From Alviniconcha marisindica (taxonomy: Eukaryota; Mollusca; Gastropoda; Provannidae): a stretch of 64,000 bases of DNA. Where the stretch lies: assembly GCA_018857735.1 (NCBI GenBank), contig JABMCL010001782.1:319001-383000 (forward strand). The letters are read 5' to 3'. The first letter of the stretch is position 1, and each line of letters starts with the position of its first letter. A model generated the notes under the pieces. The model was not told the DNA's origin. It did not search any database and worked only from the letters and a program-made list of their open reading frames with translations. A program made the translations under genes and the position numbers. This document shows positions 1 through 13,689 of the stretch, piece after piece.

Positions 1-191
1 TGGGCAACAGCCTGGAATGCTCATTCAGTCACTGCCATTCTTCTGGGCAAAAACCTGGAATACTCATTCAGTCATTGCCATTCTGATTCCAAGGAGATGA
101 TCCACATGCCTGTACAGATAGCCTGATCTCTTTGGCACTGGAAAGTTCATTCAGAAGTTCTGCCCCAAGCTGGCTGATAGATGGGGGAGAA

Positions 192-213
192 GGAAATTGG
201 GGGGGGGGGGGGG
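192..213 (+). repeat. Poly-G run
   Basis: About 18-20 consecutive G near the left edge. Such runs recur at 14994, 39240 and 54857 (G) and at 15732, 30867, 42846 and 51631 (C). Their lengths are likely unreliable in the assembly. Confidence 0.7.
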
Positions 214-529
214 TACTCTCTCCTGTTTGGTTCTCTGTCAGATTTTCTCAAAATAACTAGGTCTGTCAGTTTATCAATGAGATGAAGTCACCACTATGTG
301 GATATAAACATGCACGCATGCATGCACATAAGCATGTGCACACACACACACACTCAACCAGTTCTGACTCCACTGTATAATTTGGCATCTTCTGTTCTTC
401 CAATGGTTGACTGGGCGTAAAACACCAAGTTACTACTGTTCTTCCAAGCACTGGTCACAAAAACAACACAGATCAACCAAAAGTAGTTAAGTGTGTTTGT
501 TCTATATCTCATTTTTGTTTAACTGTTAC

Positions 530-790
530 TGTTGTTTTGTAGCTTGATAAAGGGGATTACCCCCAAAATTTGCATGTTGTGTTTTGCCCTAACAAAACAG
601 CATTCTTTTCAACCTTTTAATTTTTATGTGTTTGGATCTTCTGCTCACTTTCATGATCCAAACATGAGAAAAATGAGCTGGAGAGCCAAGCCACTTATCT
701 GTTTTTGGTTGAGCTATGTTGCTTTCATGTCCAGTGCATAATAAATAGCGTTCTTTTGAACCTTTTATGTGTCTGGCTCTAATTTTAGAA
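530..790 (+). repeat. Dispersed repeat, also inverted at 41.26-41.39 kb
   Basis: gttgttttgtagcttgataa, then aaatttgcatgttg and acagcattcttttcaacc match the minus strand of 41260-41389. A shorter related piece (gcgttcttttgaacctttta) follows at about 747. The agcttga(t/a)aaagggg plus cattcttttga pattern resembles 3' ends of Penelope-like elements, but that link is a guess. Confidence 0.5.
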
Positions 791-1212
791 TGCTAGCAGT
801 CATTCTTGTTTTAGATTTCTGTTCACTTTGCCAGAAAAAGAAAAAACCTTGAACAATGGCTCAACCCACAATGCGCATGAAATTATCCTCAGTTGTTCCT
901 TCTTAATCTTACACCATAGTTCATAATAAAGCAACACCTGTGGAGATTTCATGCATACCTGTACAGTGGCACACACATCCACCTTGCTTTTTACCCTCAT
1001 CAGAAGCTGGGAGGATCACCCATACTATGGTCTGTCACCTTGCACAGCAAAATACCCCCTGTCATGTGCACAGCCATAAATAATGCACACCATAGTGCCA
1101 TTTAATTTACTGTCAGTACGAATGCCCACTCTGAACTTGGTCTGGTCATTACTAACAGTAATGAGAATAGTACATTAACACACTGTGCAGCTGCAAAGAT
1201 ATCTCAGTGGAG

Positions 1213-1678
1213 GCGGGGATAGCTCAGTGGTTAGAGTGCCGGAGTCCTGATCAAAAGGTCGCGGGTTCAAATCCCTGCTGGAGCATTTTCTTCTCCAGGG
1301 TCAACTTTCTGTGCTGACTCTTATTTCGGTATCCATTCCACCCCCGTGTTACCGCAGTAACACGTAAAAGACCCCGGTCATTCTGCCAAAAGCGCGGGTG
1401 GCAGGTTACAGCTAAACACGCATACACCTTACGTATGTGGCTTTGCATGAAGTGACAAGGTGCATGGTTATATGGTGCACACAGAATGCACCGAGATGGC
1501 AGCAGTTTCTTGAGGCACCAACCATGCCAGCGCTGTAAGTACACCACTTCGGTGGATATTCAAAAAACGCACTATAAAAAGCTATTCACTCATGTAGAAT
1601 CACATGCGAGCGCAGTGAGTCTGCTCGAGAGCAGAGAATAGCGCTATATAAAAGCAATCAATAATAATAATAATAATC
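1213..1678 (+). mobile_element. tRNA-derived SINE, family A, near full length
   Basis: The tRNA-like head has box A TAGCTCAGTGG (1220-1230) and box B GGTTCAAATCC (1264-1274). A body follows with tcttctccagggtcaacttt and tgccaaaagcgcgggtggca. It ends gcgctatataaaagcaatc and an (AAT)n tail at about 1660-1678. Other copies at about 3062 and 18945 share head and body, so this is a dispersed family, not a tRNA gene. Confidence 0.85.
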
Positions 1679-3061
1679 ATATCAATGATGCTTCATTGTT
1701 TGGCTGTCCTTGTCCTAGATTAGCCAAGTCACTCACTTAACCATGCACTCCTAAAAACACTGAACTGTGAGTCTTTTTTTGCTGTAGGCCTACTAAAATT
1801 GGGTTGACTGGTTGTTTAAGCACATCCACTGAATCTTCATGGTGCTTTGCTTTCAGTTTGGCATGATGATTAGCCACACCGTCAGCCCATTGCGATAATA
1901 ATGTACACATTCACTTACAGCTCACATGATTGAATAAAAGTGAAAAGCAACAGCCAATAAACATTCAGAAGACATTTCAAGTCACTGATTCATACCACAT
2001 TTGACTCTGCGCATAAGCTCATCACTTGTTCCACTGCAGTTTCAAAAATGTGTTGTACTGTTTATGTTGGACTGTCTCAGTGAAAAATTGGTGGTTGTCA
2101 CCACCACCTAGACAGATTTTTTACTCCCTCCTAGTCCTATGGATTTTAATGCATTATTTTCATGCCCGGAGTGAAAGTCCCAAGGGTGAATTTGAGGTCC
2201 TAGTGTGTGAATACACACAGATTGGGGTTTTCTGGGAGCCCTGATACAGAAATGGTCATATTTTTTATTATCAGCCCTCACTGTGATGTGACCGTGTCAA
2301 CAGCAACCCATTTTTTTCCCCACATAGCACTCCAGCTCACAATGCTACACCACCATACAAAGTTTGGTCACTAAAGTAGTAAAGGCTGAGCAGTTCAGAA
2401 ATCCAGGCAAACTGGACACACAAATGGACACAGTGATTGCAGTACTGTACCCTTTATAACAATATGAGGCTTCTAAAAGGGGTCAGACCTGGTGCAAGCT
2501 TGGTTGCTAAAATTCCAGAGGGTCATACTCATAGTGCAACTTCAAGTTCAAGGGGTCACAACCATTACTGACCATACAAGTCTTGACACACAGGCATGGA
2601 CTGGGGTTGGGGGTTAAAACTGTGCCAACACAACCCTGCAACTGACAACTGATGCATAAACCAGTATTGTTATTGTAACAGTACACGTAATCATGTGTAC
2701 AGGTGACACACAGGTTGGAACTAATGCATTAGGGCCAAGCTACTACTGTAGCAGTACATAACTGGGTTTATTTATTGCTCAGTGATCAGGACCCAGCTTA
2801 ATCAGTTAATGTGTCACATCTATACACAATATTTGCACATAATGACTAACAGTAACATGGATAACATCAGTCACAGAAATATAGACAATAATAATAATAC
2901 AAAAGTAGAATTAAACTTACAAAAACAATTCTCCCTATCCCCTTTCCACTGCAAATGACCATGTTTTTGTAAATAATCATAGTAAACTATCTAATGCCCA
3001 GTCTACTGCGTAGGTCGTATCTTGGCAAAACAAATTTCATCAAAATACGTGAAAAGGGACA
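1679..3061. other. No gene seen
   Basis: A/T-rich sequence between two SINEs, with short frames only and no splice-supported exon or recognisable element. Confidence 0.6.
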
Positions 3062-3556
3062 GCAGGGATAGCTCAGTACTTAGAACCCCAGACTTGTGAT
3101 CAAAAGATCAAGGGTTTGAGTCCTGGCAGGAGAATTTTCTTCTCCAGGGTCTACTTTCTGTGCTGACTATTATTTCAGTATCTGTCGCACCCCTATGCTA
3201 CCACAGTAGCATGTAAAAAATCCCTGTCATTCTGCCAAAAGTGCAGGTGGCAGGTTACAGCTAAACATGCATGCACCCTACTTATGTGGCTATTGATGAA
3301 ATGATGTGACATGTTGCATCATTGTATGGTGTACACAGAACATGCGCTGAGACAGCAGTAGTTCCACATGGCACCAGCCATGTAAGTTGTAACAACCAAA
3401 TAGTGCTGCAAGTACACTGCTTCAGTGGATATTAATTTCAAAACATGCAATAAAAAGCTACAGTCACTGAGTGAGAATCATGTGACAAGAGCACAACGAG
3501 TCTGCTCGAGAGCGGAGAACAGTGCTATATAAGACTTAAGAGCAATCAACATCAGC
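3062..3556 (+). mobile_element. tRNA-derived SINE, family A, diverged full-length copy
   Basis: The same order as the copy at 1213: gggatagctcagta head, box B-like gggtttgagtcc, the ttctccagggt motif, the tgccaaaagtgcaggtggca motif, and the end agtgctatataagacttaag with agcaatcaac. The box B has drifted and the (AAT)n tail is replaced by mixed trinucleotides, so it is older. Confidence 0.82.
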
Positions 3557-4420
3557 AACAAGAAGTAATCATGTTCACTAGAGGACTGAAATTACTGAAA
3601 AAGTAGAAAAAGCAAAAATTACTAACTAGAAAGGTGGAACTCCTGTCAGAGAGTACAAAACAAAACAAACAAACAAACAAACAAACAAACAGGTCTAAAT
3701 GAAGGAACCTTCGACCTTTGATAGCGAGGTTCCTGCAGAGGGGAATTTCTGCATCCGCAATACCCCATTGCAGCAGTATACATTACATGTAAAGTTAATA
3801 CACATATTTATAACACAGGCACTTAGTGGGTTTTTAATGGTGAATGGCGCATGGAGTGTAGGCTTACCCTTTCCTCTCCATCTCGCCTACAGCAGCAGTC
3901 TCACGTTCTGTGCTGGAAAATCCAATGATGACACAAAATTGGCCAGGTCCTGGCTTTTTGTACTTGCCCTTGCCTCTGGCAGACTACAGGCTTTACTTGC
4001 TGCTGGGCATGAAAGGAAGGTCCTAGCACTCTTCAACACAATCCTCTTTTCACCCAATGCTCTTTTGTCACACAGCTCACATTCACCAGGATATCATGTG
4101 ACATGAATCTTCCTTGGTTGTGGCACCCAGCAAAGCATGGATCTGTCCTACATCACAGCTAGAAAATAAGGTCAATGTCCGGCATCAAATCAATAAACTG
4201 TTTTTTTTCTTCTTCTTCAAAAAACACACAAACTGTTTCAATATCTTTTACAGAAGAGCAGACACCTCATTTATCCCCTCAGCTGAGTCTGAAAGGCACA
4301 ACAATGCAAAGGTCAAGTACCAACCACTTAAGTTTAACTAGGCAGCAGTTACAACTTATCACATTCCTTGAAACTTGAAGGCAGTTTTCAAGCTGTTTGT
4401 ACTATAAGATGCAATCAACC
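3557..4420. other. No gene seen; (AAAC)n at about 3659-3690
   Basis: A 135-codon plus-strand frame (3699-4106) has no recognisable domain and no codon or splice support, and part of the opposite strand is open too. I treat it as chance. Confidence 0.5.
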
Positions 4421-4750
4421 AACTAACATTTTATATATTTTATACTCCAGCTATAAATCCCGGCAACAAATTCCACTATTCCACTGACACTTCCAGCTGT
4501 CTGGAGAAAGAAAAGGGGGCTACAATCTCGTTCTAAAAGTTGAGGTCTAAGCATTGAACAAATTTGATGTGACCTCCAAGCACTCCAAAACTGTCCCCAG
4601 AACCTGTGTGGCTGACAGCGAGCAGTAAAACAATACCACCGAGGGACCCAGTAAGGCAAACAGACGGCCTGGGGGACGGTTGGTAAAGTTAGCCCCTGGG
4701 CTGTCAGCAAACCGCTGACCTCCAAAATGTCCACTACGAGCCCCAAACAC

Positions 4751-4899
4751 CTGAACTTTGTAAGCACTTCCCGTCGCTGACCATGTACCCGGAGTCGCAA
4801 TTCGGACAAGTCGTTAAAAAAGCTGGCAGGTGAAAAATCGTTCGCAGTTGCTTCGTGAGACGCGCTTCCTTGCTGGCTTTGTCCTTGCTCAAGTTCCAC
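4751..4899 (-). CDS. Candidate first coding exon, unrecognised product
   Basis: The minus strand opens with ATG and reads MELEQGQSQQGSASHEATAN, then FSPASFFNDLSELRLRVHGQ and RREVLTKF, followed by a donor-like CAG/gtgttt. The composition is GC-richer than its surroundings and the peptide is not low-complexity. Beyond the donor a different frame continues with GARSGHFGGQRFADSPGANF, so a read-through with a frameshift is the alternative. I do not recognise a family, and nothing ties it to exons further left. Confidence 0.25.
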
Positions 4900-5731
4900 G
4901 GGGGAGGGGGTGTGGTAGACGAGTCAGCGTACGAGGGGGGAGCAGAGGAATGTGCTGGGTTGGAGACTCAGTGGACTGACCCAGAAAAGCACGACGCCCT
5001 ATGTCGTAACGAGCCACCGCGCGACATACTTCCCTGTCCCCCTCGGGATGGATGGCAGGGGTCCAAGAAAAGGGGACACAGCACAGAGGTAAACTGGCTA
5101 ACGAACCCCTCTGTGCCGTGTTACAGCCAACCAGCTCTCACAGCGTTGGGACACAACTCCTCCCCTTTCTAGTCCCGAACCTCACCCCGTTCTGCATCCA
5201 CTATCATAGAAAAAGCTTGTCCCGGTAACGGGTAGGCCACCTGTGCTTTCTCTGGCACCACAAAACAAAGTGCAAACCTGCAGAGCTTCCTGAATGATGT
5301 ACTTAGTTAATGAACGACCAATCCGAAACACGTCACTGTGACCGAGCAAGAAAAACAAACAGAAAGGGCAGAAGGTCACTGAACACAGACTTGACCAAAC
5401 ACACCAATTGAAGCAAGTAACTGTGTCACACGCAGGGATCATGCCGGTCCCCAAACCCCTCCCATGCAATCACTCATTTGCGCAGCAGGTGGAGTGGCCA
5501 GCTAGGTAAAAGACTATGAAGAGAGGCGGGCCGTGACGGGTTTCTTGTACACAACGCCCCTTCGCTTCGCTCTCCCGGTTTATCACTTGAACGCAGGGGA
5601 CAACATTCCAGGCATAGTCTGTACACCGACAAAGTGGTCCACTGCACAGTTTGCGTTTCACCCCCCTGACGCTTGCTTCTCTGGGGGGGGAGAGACGACG
5701 AGCACACCGCCAGACCGTCGTGTGGAACAAA

Positions 5732-6004
5732 ATGCAGTGCTCTCGACCACACAACGCAGCCTTTTCCTACACGCTGGCAAACCAGATCCTTCTTATCACA
5801 GACCTGGCGAGATCCAGTGACAGCAAGACGGGCCCGGAAAGGTCATTGTTTGCCCAGCTTGGTGTTATTCCAGCGGAGGCCAGGGAGGAGAAGAGACGCA
5901 GCTCAAAAACAAAGGACACGACCCGTTACTTTTCTCTCCACCTCCTAATAAAAGAGGTCTACGGGGGGCAAGCTTCTTACTGGATTAGGCCCGGCAGAGG
6001 AACC
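5732..6004 (+). CDS. Candidate first coding exon, unrecognised product
   Basis: Starts at an ATG with MQCSRPHNAAFSYTLANQIL, then LITDLARSSDSKTGPERSLF, AQLGVIPAEAREEKRRSSK and YFSLHLLIKEVYGG, ending RPGRGT at a strong donor ACC/gtgagt, phase 0. The sequence is GC-rich and varied. No homologue comes to mind and no acceptor partner was found to the right. It could equally be a non-coding first exon or repeat sequence. Confidence 0.28.
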
Positions 6005-6034
6005 GTGAGTACCTACCACTGCCACTTACTATAA

Positions 6035-7535
6035 TATCATTAGTAATTCAGTGCTGCTAATTCCCCCAACCTCCCATGCCGAGTTTTTTCCCTTAAATAT
6101 TGACATGTAATGCATTAAAGTAGTTTTTAAAACCCTTTTGACCAGTTTCCCCTTGATTTTGTCACTCCATCTCTGAAATGTCATGTGTGTGCAAAAAGAA
6201 CTTCCTTAACATCAAAATGTGATTTAAACTCCCAGCTGCACACATTTCTTTATGGGGGAGGGGGAGGTCGGAGATTTTCAGATTCTGGGAGTCTGTGGGG
6301 GGAGGGGGTCCTAAGGGGTTTTCCCCTGGAAATAACCTAAGAGATTTTAACATAGAACTCACTGTCCCGTTTATTACACACTGTCTTATAATACAGAAGT
6401 TTGGGAGATCTCAGTGGTTCATGAGTGGGTGGGCATGCATACCCACACAGCCCTGAAAGTGGCAACCATATTTTGTTTGCCAAAGTGACTTAAAAAAATT
6501 AATTTGATGACTAAAAAAATGCTCACTGTTGTGTGCCTAGATACTCCATTGTAAGTCAAAGGTATTTTCAGCATACTTTAACACTTTGCCCATTTTACAT
6601 CTGGTCTGGTTATTACCAGCAGTGCATCAACACATCTAGTTTTGTTGCAAAGAGGCCAGTGGTTAAGAAAACATGGGACTAAGATTAAGAACGGCCTATA
6701 AAGATTTGTACCTTTGCTGTGACTTTACTTTGAACTCAGCGCTCCAATCTTTTCACAACACTCCGGCTGTATGTCAAGTGTCATCAACCCAAATTTGGCT
6801 GCAAAAGAACCAGCACCAATTATTTTTTTTTAAATGGTGGAAAGAGGATGTGTCTTTTTACAATAATTATAAACCCTTACTGTCACCTTGACCCTTAAGA
6901 CAGTTGACAAGTCTTCTCACATGAGAAGATGCCTTGGGTCATGAAAATGCATCACCATTACAAGTTTGCTTACTAAATGTTCAGCACATCAGGAGATACT
7001 GTCTAGGTATAAAATCTGGATAGATGGACAAAGTCATTATCATACCCCTTCCCCATCCACCCCTAGCCTTAATTTCTGTGCATGGAGTATAAAAACTGAA
7101 TTTGAACAGATAAGTCACGAAGACAAGCTTACTTAACAAGTGGAACAATTTTCAGTTGCAGCCATCTGCTGTTACTCATGAAGTCACACACACAGTCACT
7201 GAAACTGAAACAGCAAATGTGGTATGAACTTCACACATGGTAATTGGTATGCTCCATGCAAAGTTTAATACTGATCACAGTGTCCCCAAAACTCGCAGTT
7301 AGGTTAGTGCCATGGCAAGCCAGCTGGACAAGATCACGTGACAATGAAAAATTAGATTCACACTTTGTTGCAAGTCATTAAAAATAAAATAATAAAAAAG
7401 CCCATGAACATCACCCACAAAATGGCATAACTTGGCAGCATAAGCTGATTACCTCAGTACATGCATCACAATGTCCACTGATTTAGTTTCAAAATCAAAT
7501 CCCTGTTGATCAACAAGGTCATATAACAGATGTCA
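6035..7535. other. No gene seen
   Basis: A/T-rich, with stop codons in all frames and no repeat copies recognised elsewhere in the window. Confidence 0.55.
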
Positions 7536-7625
7536 TCACTTAAGTGATCAATTCTACAGAAATCCACCTTTGGTATACAATCACTTAAGTGATCAATTCT
7601 ACAGAAATCCACCTTTGGTATACAT
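7536..7625 (+). repeat. 45-bp tandem duplication
   Basis: Two essentially identical copies of a unit starting tcacttaagtgatcaattct. The first 15 bases include the short palindrome tcacttaagtga. Confidence 0.85.
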
Positions 7626-10600
7626 ACACATGTGATATATGTTATTATGCATCACTAATTATTGGTGATGACCCCAGTGTTATACAATGCTCCCAACCCC
7701 AGCAGGTTATTTATCTGGTGACCAACCTAGTTCAGTCTAAGCTGATGGTATCTAAACCTTCATACATAATTTAGAAGTAATTGTAGAATAGTACAAAATT
7801 AATTTACAATGTTGATGACATTTAAAACAAGTTTCCATGCCTTTAAAAGTCATTTGTACCAGTACAATCACACTCATAGTACCCATAGTTACCACACTTT
7901 TTGAAATAATTCTAAAATCAAAACCTTCACTGGTTCAGTAGAGGCTGCAAATCTGAAAGATGAAACAGCAGGTTGTTCATTCCAATCTCAGCAATTTTTG
8001 TCTGAACAAATTCAGACCAACCCTAAATTTGATTAATCCTATGGAGACAACAGACATGATACAGGTATATAGATGAAGCCATTCACATCAGTGTAAAGGA
8101 ATAAAAATGTTGACTGTTGCTTTTCTTTCACAGTCAAAGTTCACTGAAATACAACAATAAAAATTTGCATTTCTAATGTTCCAAATCCTTCTATGATGCA
8201 TGTGTAAGGCTCAAAGCACAATACATGAAACATTACAACAGTACAAAACTAATTTAATAATGTCTTACAATACATAGTTCACTCTGTCCTTCACTCTCCC
8301 CCTCATGCACACACACACGCAAGATCTCACTTCCCCTCTCTCTCCCCCAGTCTCTTGCTACTTCTCTCCTACACCCCACCCCAACCAATTTTTGTTCTGT
8401 TTTAAATCTAGGGGTACATCTTCCAATGCCTCTGACTGTGTGAGAAGAAGAGCAGACAGAAGTAATCCTAAGTTTTTTGCAAGAAATGAAGAAGCAGATA
8501 CATACTGCTTATTACTATATTACTTTTATTAGCATGTAATGATGTATCCCTTACTTGCTTCTGTCAAAATTAGCAAGCACTTCAAAGCTGGGCACACTGT
8601 CACTAGTGTCAGTGCAAACCGTTGTTTATTAAACAGTTACATAGTATTTGAATTTTAACATCCTGTCATTTCGACATTTGATGCATTGTAAACCTCAGAA
8701 GAAGAAGAAGAGAGAAAAAAGAGAAAACCAAACAACAACCCAAAATTAATGTGTTCAACCCCTTTTTTCTTCTTCTTCTTCAATACATATAGCCTGACCT
8801 GGTTTCCAGGTTAATACATGGTGCCATCTGGACATAGGTATTACTATTAGTAACAGTATGGACAAATCTTGGAGACAAGCTTTGGATCAGACAACAAAGT
8901 GTTTCCAGGTTAATATATATGGTGCTATCCGGACATAGGTATTTCCAGGTTAACATATGGTGCTATCTAGACACAGGTGTTAGTCAATATGGACAAATCC
9001 TGGACCCACTGTCTTTTCCACAATGGATTTCTCAAATATATGGAGTAGCTTTTGATCCTATGTTTCTCCCACATATTTCTAACATTACTGCCGGAGGCTT
9101 CAGCACAGAAAAATGGGTGCTGTGCCACAGTAATTCTTCTGACTCTGGAAAGAACTGCTCCATCAATCATTCAATGGCACAACTGTTTTCCCATGTGACC
9201 AACCTGGGTAATTTTGTCTAATCACTAATGTATCAAAATGCTTTACAGTTTGTCTTTTTTCCACTGTGACACCTGTGTGACTTTGAAAACTGCTGTACTA
9301 CAGTAATTCTACTGACTTTAGGCAGGTCAGGTCCATTAATGGCTGCAATATTTTGTTCCATATGCAGTAAAAAAAAAAAAACTGTAGTGCAAATGAATTT
9401 GCACCAAATGCTTCCTAATTGATTTGTATGTAACCTGGTCCTAGATTTTGATCATGGTGTCTGTTCATAAGCTAGACCCAGTGTAGCAATCTGTAGCATG
9501 ACCTCATTATACTTCTCACAAACTATCTGATACAATCACACATTTTACTGGGCCATCTCCTTCGTGTATGTACTACTATGTTAGTATGTAGAATAAATTA
9601 CAATACTTAACTAAAACTGTCCTTCCTATTCCATTCATTTATCTGTGAACAAACTGGTGAGCATGTGCATGTCAGACATCACTAAACCACGACAGTAACT
9701 TGTGTAAGTCAAGTTGCACTTGTAATGATTAGATTAATACCGTACTAGTACTAGTAGTAGTACTTAGTAAGATGAGGGTTCTGCACTGAATAAAACATTT
9801 TCATTCACACCCCAATCACATTAAAATTGTTGTCATCTCTATCACGTATATCGGTTAGAGGCAAGCGTCATTACAGTAACATATCATGGTGCCAGACTTT
9901 AAAAGCCAGGTATAAAAAATATGAATAATTAACGGTTTAACACATCTGTTTTCGACGCCCGCTTAGGTCAGTCACAGTCACAGTTGTCAGTGTTATCATG
10001 GTTTGGTAAACGGAAGATGGACACTGGTGCAAAATTGTTCTGCAGAGAGGGTGTGGAAGTCAATTAGTAGGCCTATTGCACAGAACAATTTTTGCAACCG
10101 GACATGCATTTTACAAGAAACATCACCAAACGGACGCATAAAACTCACCAAAAGAGTAAAACACTGATCATTTCAATTCGACTCGTCAGCCATGTTTGTG
10201 ATATCACTACGCTCTAAACAGAGCCAGTGTCTGCCTATAATATCAACTGGTTCATCGTTGTAACTGAAAATCGAAAAGATCTAATACATTCATACATACC
10301 TTATGAAATAAAAAATGCGAATCTGTCAGGTGTTCGTAATCTGGAAAACCCAATCGATTAAAAATGTTGTCGCAACCATCCAGTCATTTTCCTCGAGGGT
10401 CGGTTCACCGTTTGGCGTGATTAATAAATGCACCCGAATAATGCAGTTCTCGTCCCGGACAACACCAGATATTAACCAAGTCTTCTGCTCGCGGTTAATA
10501 ATCACTGGACCTTGTTAACAGGACGAGAAAATACGAAATCAACATACGTTTGATGGATTATCTGTCCCGTGCGAAATCAGCACGCTTCGCCACACGGCTA

Positions 10601-10951
10601 CTGCAAGGTACCACAAGAAGTCGAACTGCGCATGTGCAACACCTTGATGAGCAACAAATGCCCCGCCTACACTGCTGATCAAAGAGCGATCTTGCGTACA
10701 TCGACTGCTGTATCTTGATCGTACGGTTACATAACTGGGATAGGTGTAAATCAAATCGCTAGATGTTTTAGGACGTCAGCTGAACCGGTGAGACTAAGTA
10801 AAATCGTCGGTGAAACTTATACCAGGCTATCGCTGTGACTGAGAGAGCGCGGAAAAGCGGCACTGGCGCGGGAGACGGGGCGACTGAACAGGAACAAAAT
10901 AAAATTGTCTCCTGCGACAAACTTATTTTCTTTAGCTACAACAACGACACT

Positions 10952-10952
<1 letters not shown>
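7626..10952. other. No gene seen
   Basis: Mostly A/T-rich sequence with the short three-copy repeat at 8.8 kb. It becomes more GC-rich after 9.95 kb, with no recognisable exon. Confidence 0.5.
8801..8975 (+). repeat. Three copies of a 40-bp unit
   Basis: tttccaggttaatacatggt followed by gccatctggacataggtatt recurs at about 8801, 8905 and 8943 with small differences. Confidence 0.7.

Positions 10953-11012
<60 letters not shown>
10953..11012 (+). repeat. (CT)30 microsatellite
   Basis: Uninterrupted CT for about 60 bp. Confidence 0.95.
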
Positions 11013-11014
<2 letters not shown>

Positions 11015-11300
11015 GCACCCTTTCCGTTGGTAATCAACAAATAACTGGTGAGGTAATTAGTGACTGATCACAAAGTATTAGGCGGTGTTACAATTGACAA
11101 TAATCTGACCTCGGGCCCCCACATTCATGACCTGGGCAAAAAAGGTTTACCAATTAGCGAAAAATAAGCGTTTCCTTAACTTCCATGCCAGAAAAATGTT
11201 TTCCAAGCACTGATTGACACATCAGTTCAATCATCAGGTATAGACTAATGTGTAATAAAGCACGTTATGTGCACAACAATTGTATCAGGTAGGGCATGGA

Positions 11301-11432
11301 TTTATCTATCAACAAAATTGTTGATTAATCAGAGCTCAACGGAATTCATCATGAAAGCTAAATGTGCCAATATTTATCTATCAACAAAATTGTTGATTAA
11401 TCAAAGCTTGAGGAATTCATCAAAAAAACTAA
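11301..11432 (+). repeat. 72-bp two-copy tandem duplication
   Basis: The unit tttatctatcaacaaaattg, then ttgattaatcagagct and gaattcatca is repeated with a few substitutions. Confidence 0.8.
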
Positions 11433-12059
11433 ATGTGCCAGTACCTAGGCAACAGATTTATTCAAGTCCAACCTGGTTTAGTTCTGGCCCTGCCAGCTCT
11501 CTGGAACTCATTGTCTAACATATTGAGGCTTCCAGTCAGTCCTTCAGTGTTTCTTATGCTTCATATCTTATCTCTCTTAGGTGTTACGTAAAACCATGAT
11601 AATAGATATGTATCTCGCTGTGCTGCTTTCAGCCTGTGTTGTGCTGCTTCGGGCAGCCCATACCTTTTGTGTGTCTGTGCTCTATGTGCATGTTTTTTTC
11701 AATGACAACATGTTATTATGCAGGCACATGTGTGTGTGTTTAGCCCAGAGCTTGCTGATTTTTAATTTTATGTTATTTTTTTATTCTCATTATCAGATTT
11801 GTTTTCTTGGTTTTCCGTGGTGTCCATTTTAACATGGTCTGTATAAATGTACGTGAACACAACATATTGTACTCATTCTATCCTTAGTTACTAGCAGTTT
11901 CCCTCATGGGCGAGGGCTGGATGTAAAAAGACCTAGAGTCTTCTCCACACGCACACTTAGTTATCACACACACATATACATATATATATAATATATATAA
12001 AGATATAATCACTATATTTGTCATTTTCTATTTCTGTGATTTAAAGAGGGAGAGAGAGG

Positions 12060-12400
<341 letters not shown>

Positions 12401-12419
12401 CTCGACATCCTCTTTTGTC

Positions 12420-12595
12420 GCTAAGTAGCCTGCATGGCTTATCCGGCCGGGGCTTGTCATTCCCACGCCGGGAAGCAAGCCCCAGCTGTTCAGTACAACA
12501 CTGACTTGAGCAATAAGACTCCCGCATTCACGTTTGTCTCTAATATCGCCGCTCGACATCAGTCTGAGGGTATTAAACCCCACATCATCATCGGG
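12420..12595 (+). mobile_element. Retroelement with (ATC)n tail, longer copy
   Basis: The end gtctctaatatcgccgctcg, then acatcagtctgagggtatta and aaccccacatcatcatc aligns with the 65-bp insertion at 26379. Here about 110 bp of upstream body survives (gcatggcttatccggccggg, then cattcccacgccgggaagca). This is the best place to recover the parent element. Confidence 0.55.
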
Positions 12596-12999
12596 TTTGT
12601 TTGCCGTTTGTTTCAGTGTTTTGCTGTTTTTGTTTTGTTGTTGTTGTTCTTCTTCTTCTTCTTTCCCCTTCTTTTTCTCTCGAGTCTCTGTCTCCTGCTT
12701 GCCGCCAGTGATTATGGTATAGCCGGCTGTATTCAGTTGTACCTGAAGTAGACACTGGCTGGTTCTCCGCGGCGGCGGCAAAACTGTTCAGCGGCCTGTC
12801 TCAGTCGTCTCGAGTCTTCATCAATCAGTGCCGAAGTACTGGCACTACAGCTGTGTCAGTCACCGTGATATTCACTGAGTCTCCCCGGGCCACGAGACTG
12901 AGCCAGGCGGCCATTGCCGCCGCGTTCTGACATGATGTGACGGTCACGTTCTGGTCGGATCAAATCAAAGGGAAAGACTGAAATAACACATGCACTGAC

Positions 13000-13198
13000 A
13001 CTCGCACACACACACACGCGCGCGCGCACACACACACACACACTGACACACCGCCATGTGACACGGAGACATGTATACTGCCTCGTGGGCACACACACTG
13101 ACACTGACATCGCCATGTGATCGACACTGACACATACTGTGGCCTCGGACTTATACACACACTGACACATCACTGACACACACACTCACTCTCTCACA

Positions 13199-13262
<64 letters not shown>
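13000..13262 (+). repeat. CA-rich tract with a 64-bp (CA)n
   Basis: Irregular acacactgacacac units followed by pure CA at about 13199-13262. Confidence 0.9.
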
Positions 13263-13263
<1 letters not shown>

Positions 13264-13474
13264 ACACACACACACTATGATCCCGGCGGCTACATGCTGC
13301 ACTGACATTAACTGCCACTGGATTTTACACTGAAGCTGGAGCTTTTAGATCACTATGGTAATTAATTCAACGGAAACAGCTAAACTGAGGAACGTGACTT
13401 AACTGGAGTGCTTGTGAAAGACTCAGCAGTTGAGCGGCGTGGCAGTGAATTCCAAAATGACACCTCAGTCTCTC

Positions 13475-13580
<106 letters not shown>

Positions 13581-13689
13581 CCGCGTCACTGTAACACACT
13601 GGCACACACATACACAGTCCGCCCGCTGCTGACTGGGCGTTAAACGATCGGAAGTCTCCCCCTCCCTGCCCTCTGGTGTTGTGGTCTGC

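Noticed and set aside
1219..1290. Free-standing tRNA gene
   Set aside because: It has box A and box B but no complete acceptor stem, and it is followed by a SINE body shared with other copies.
3699..4106. 135-codon frame
   Set aside because: No recognisable domain, no splice-site support and no codon-use contrast with its surroundings.
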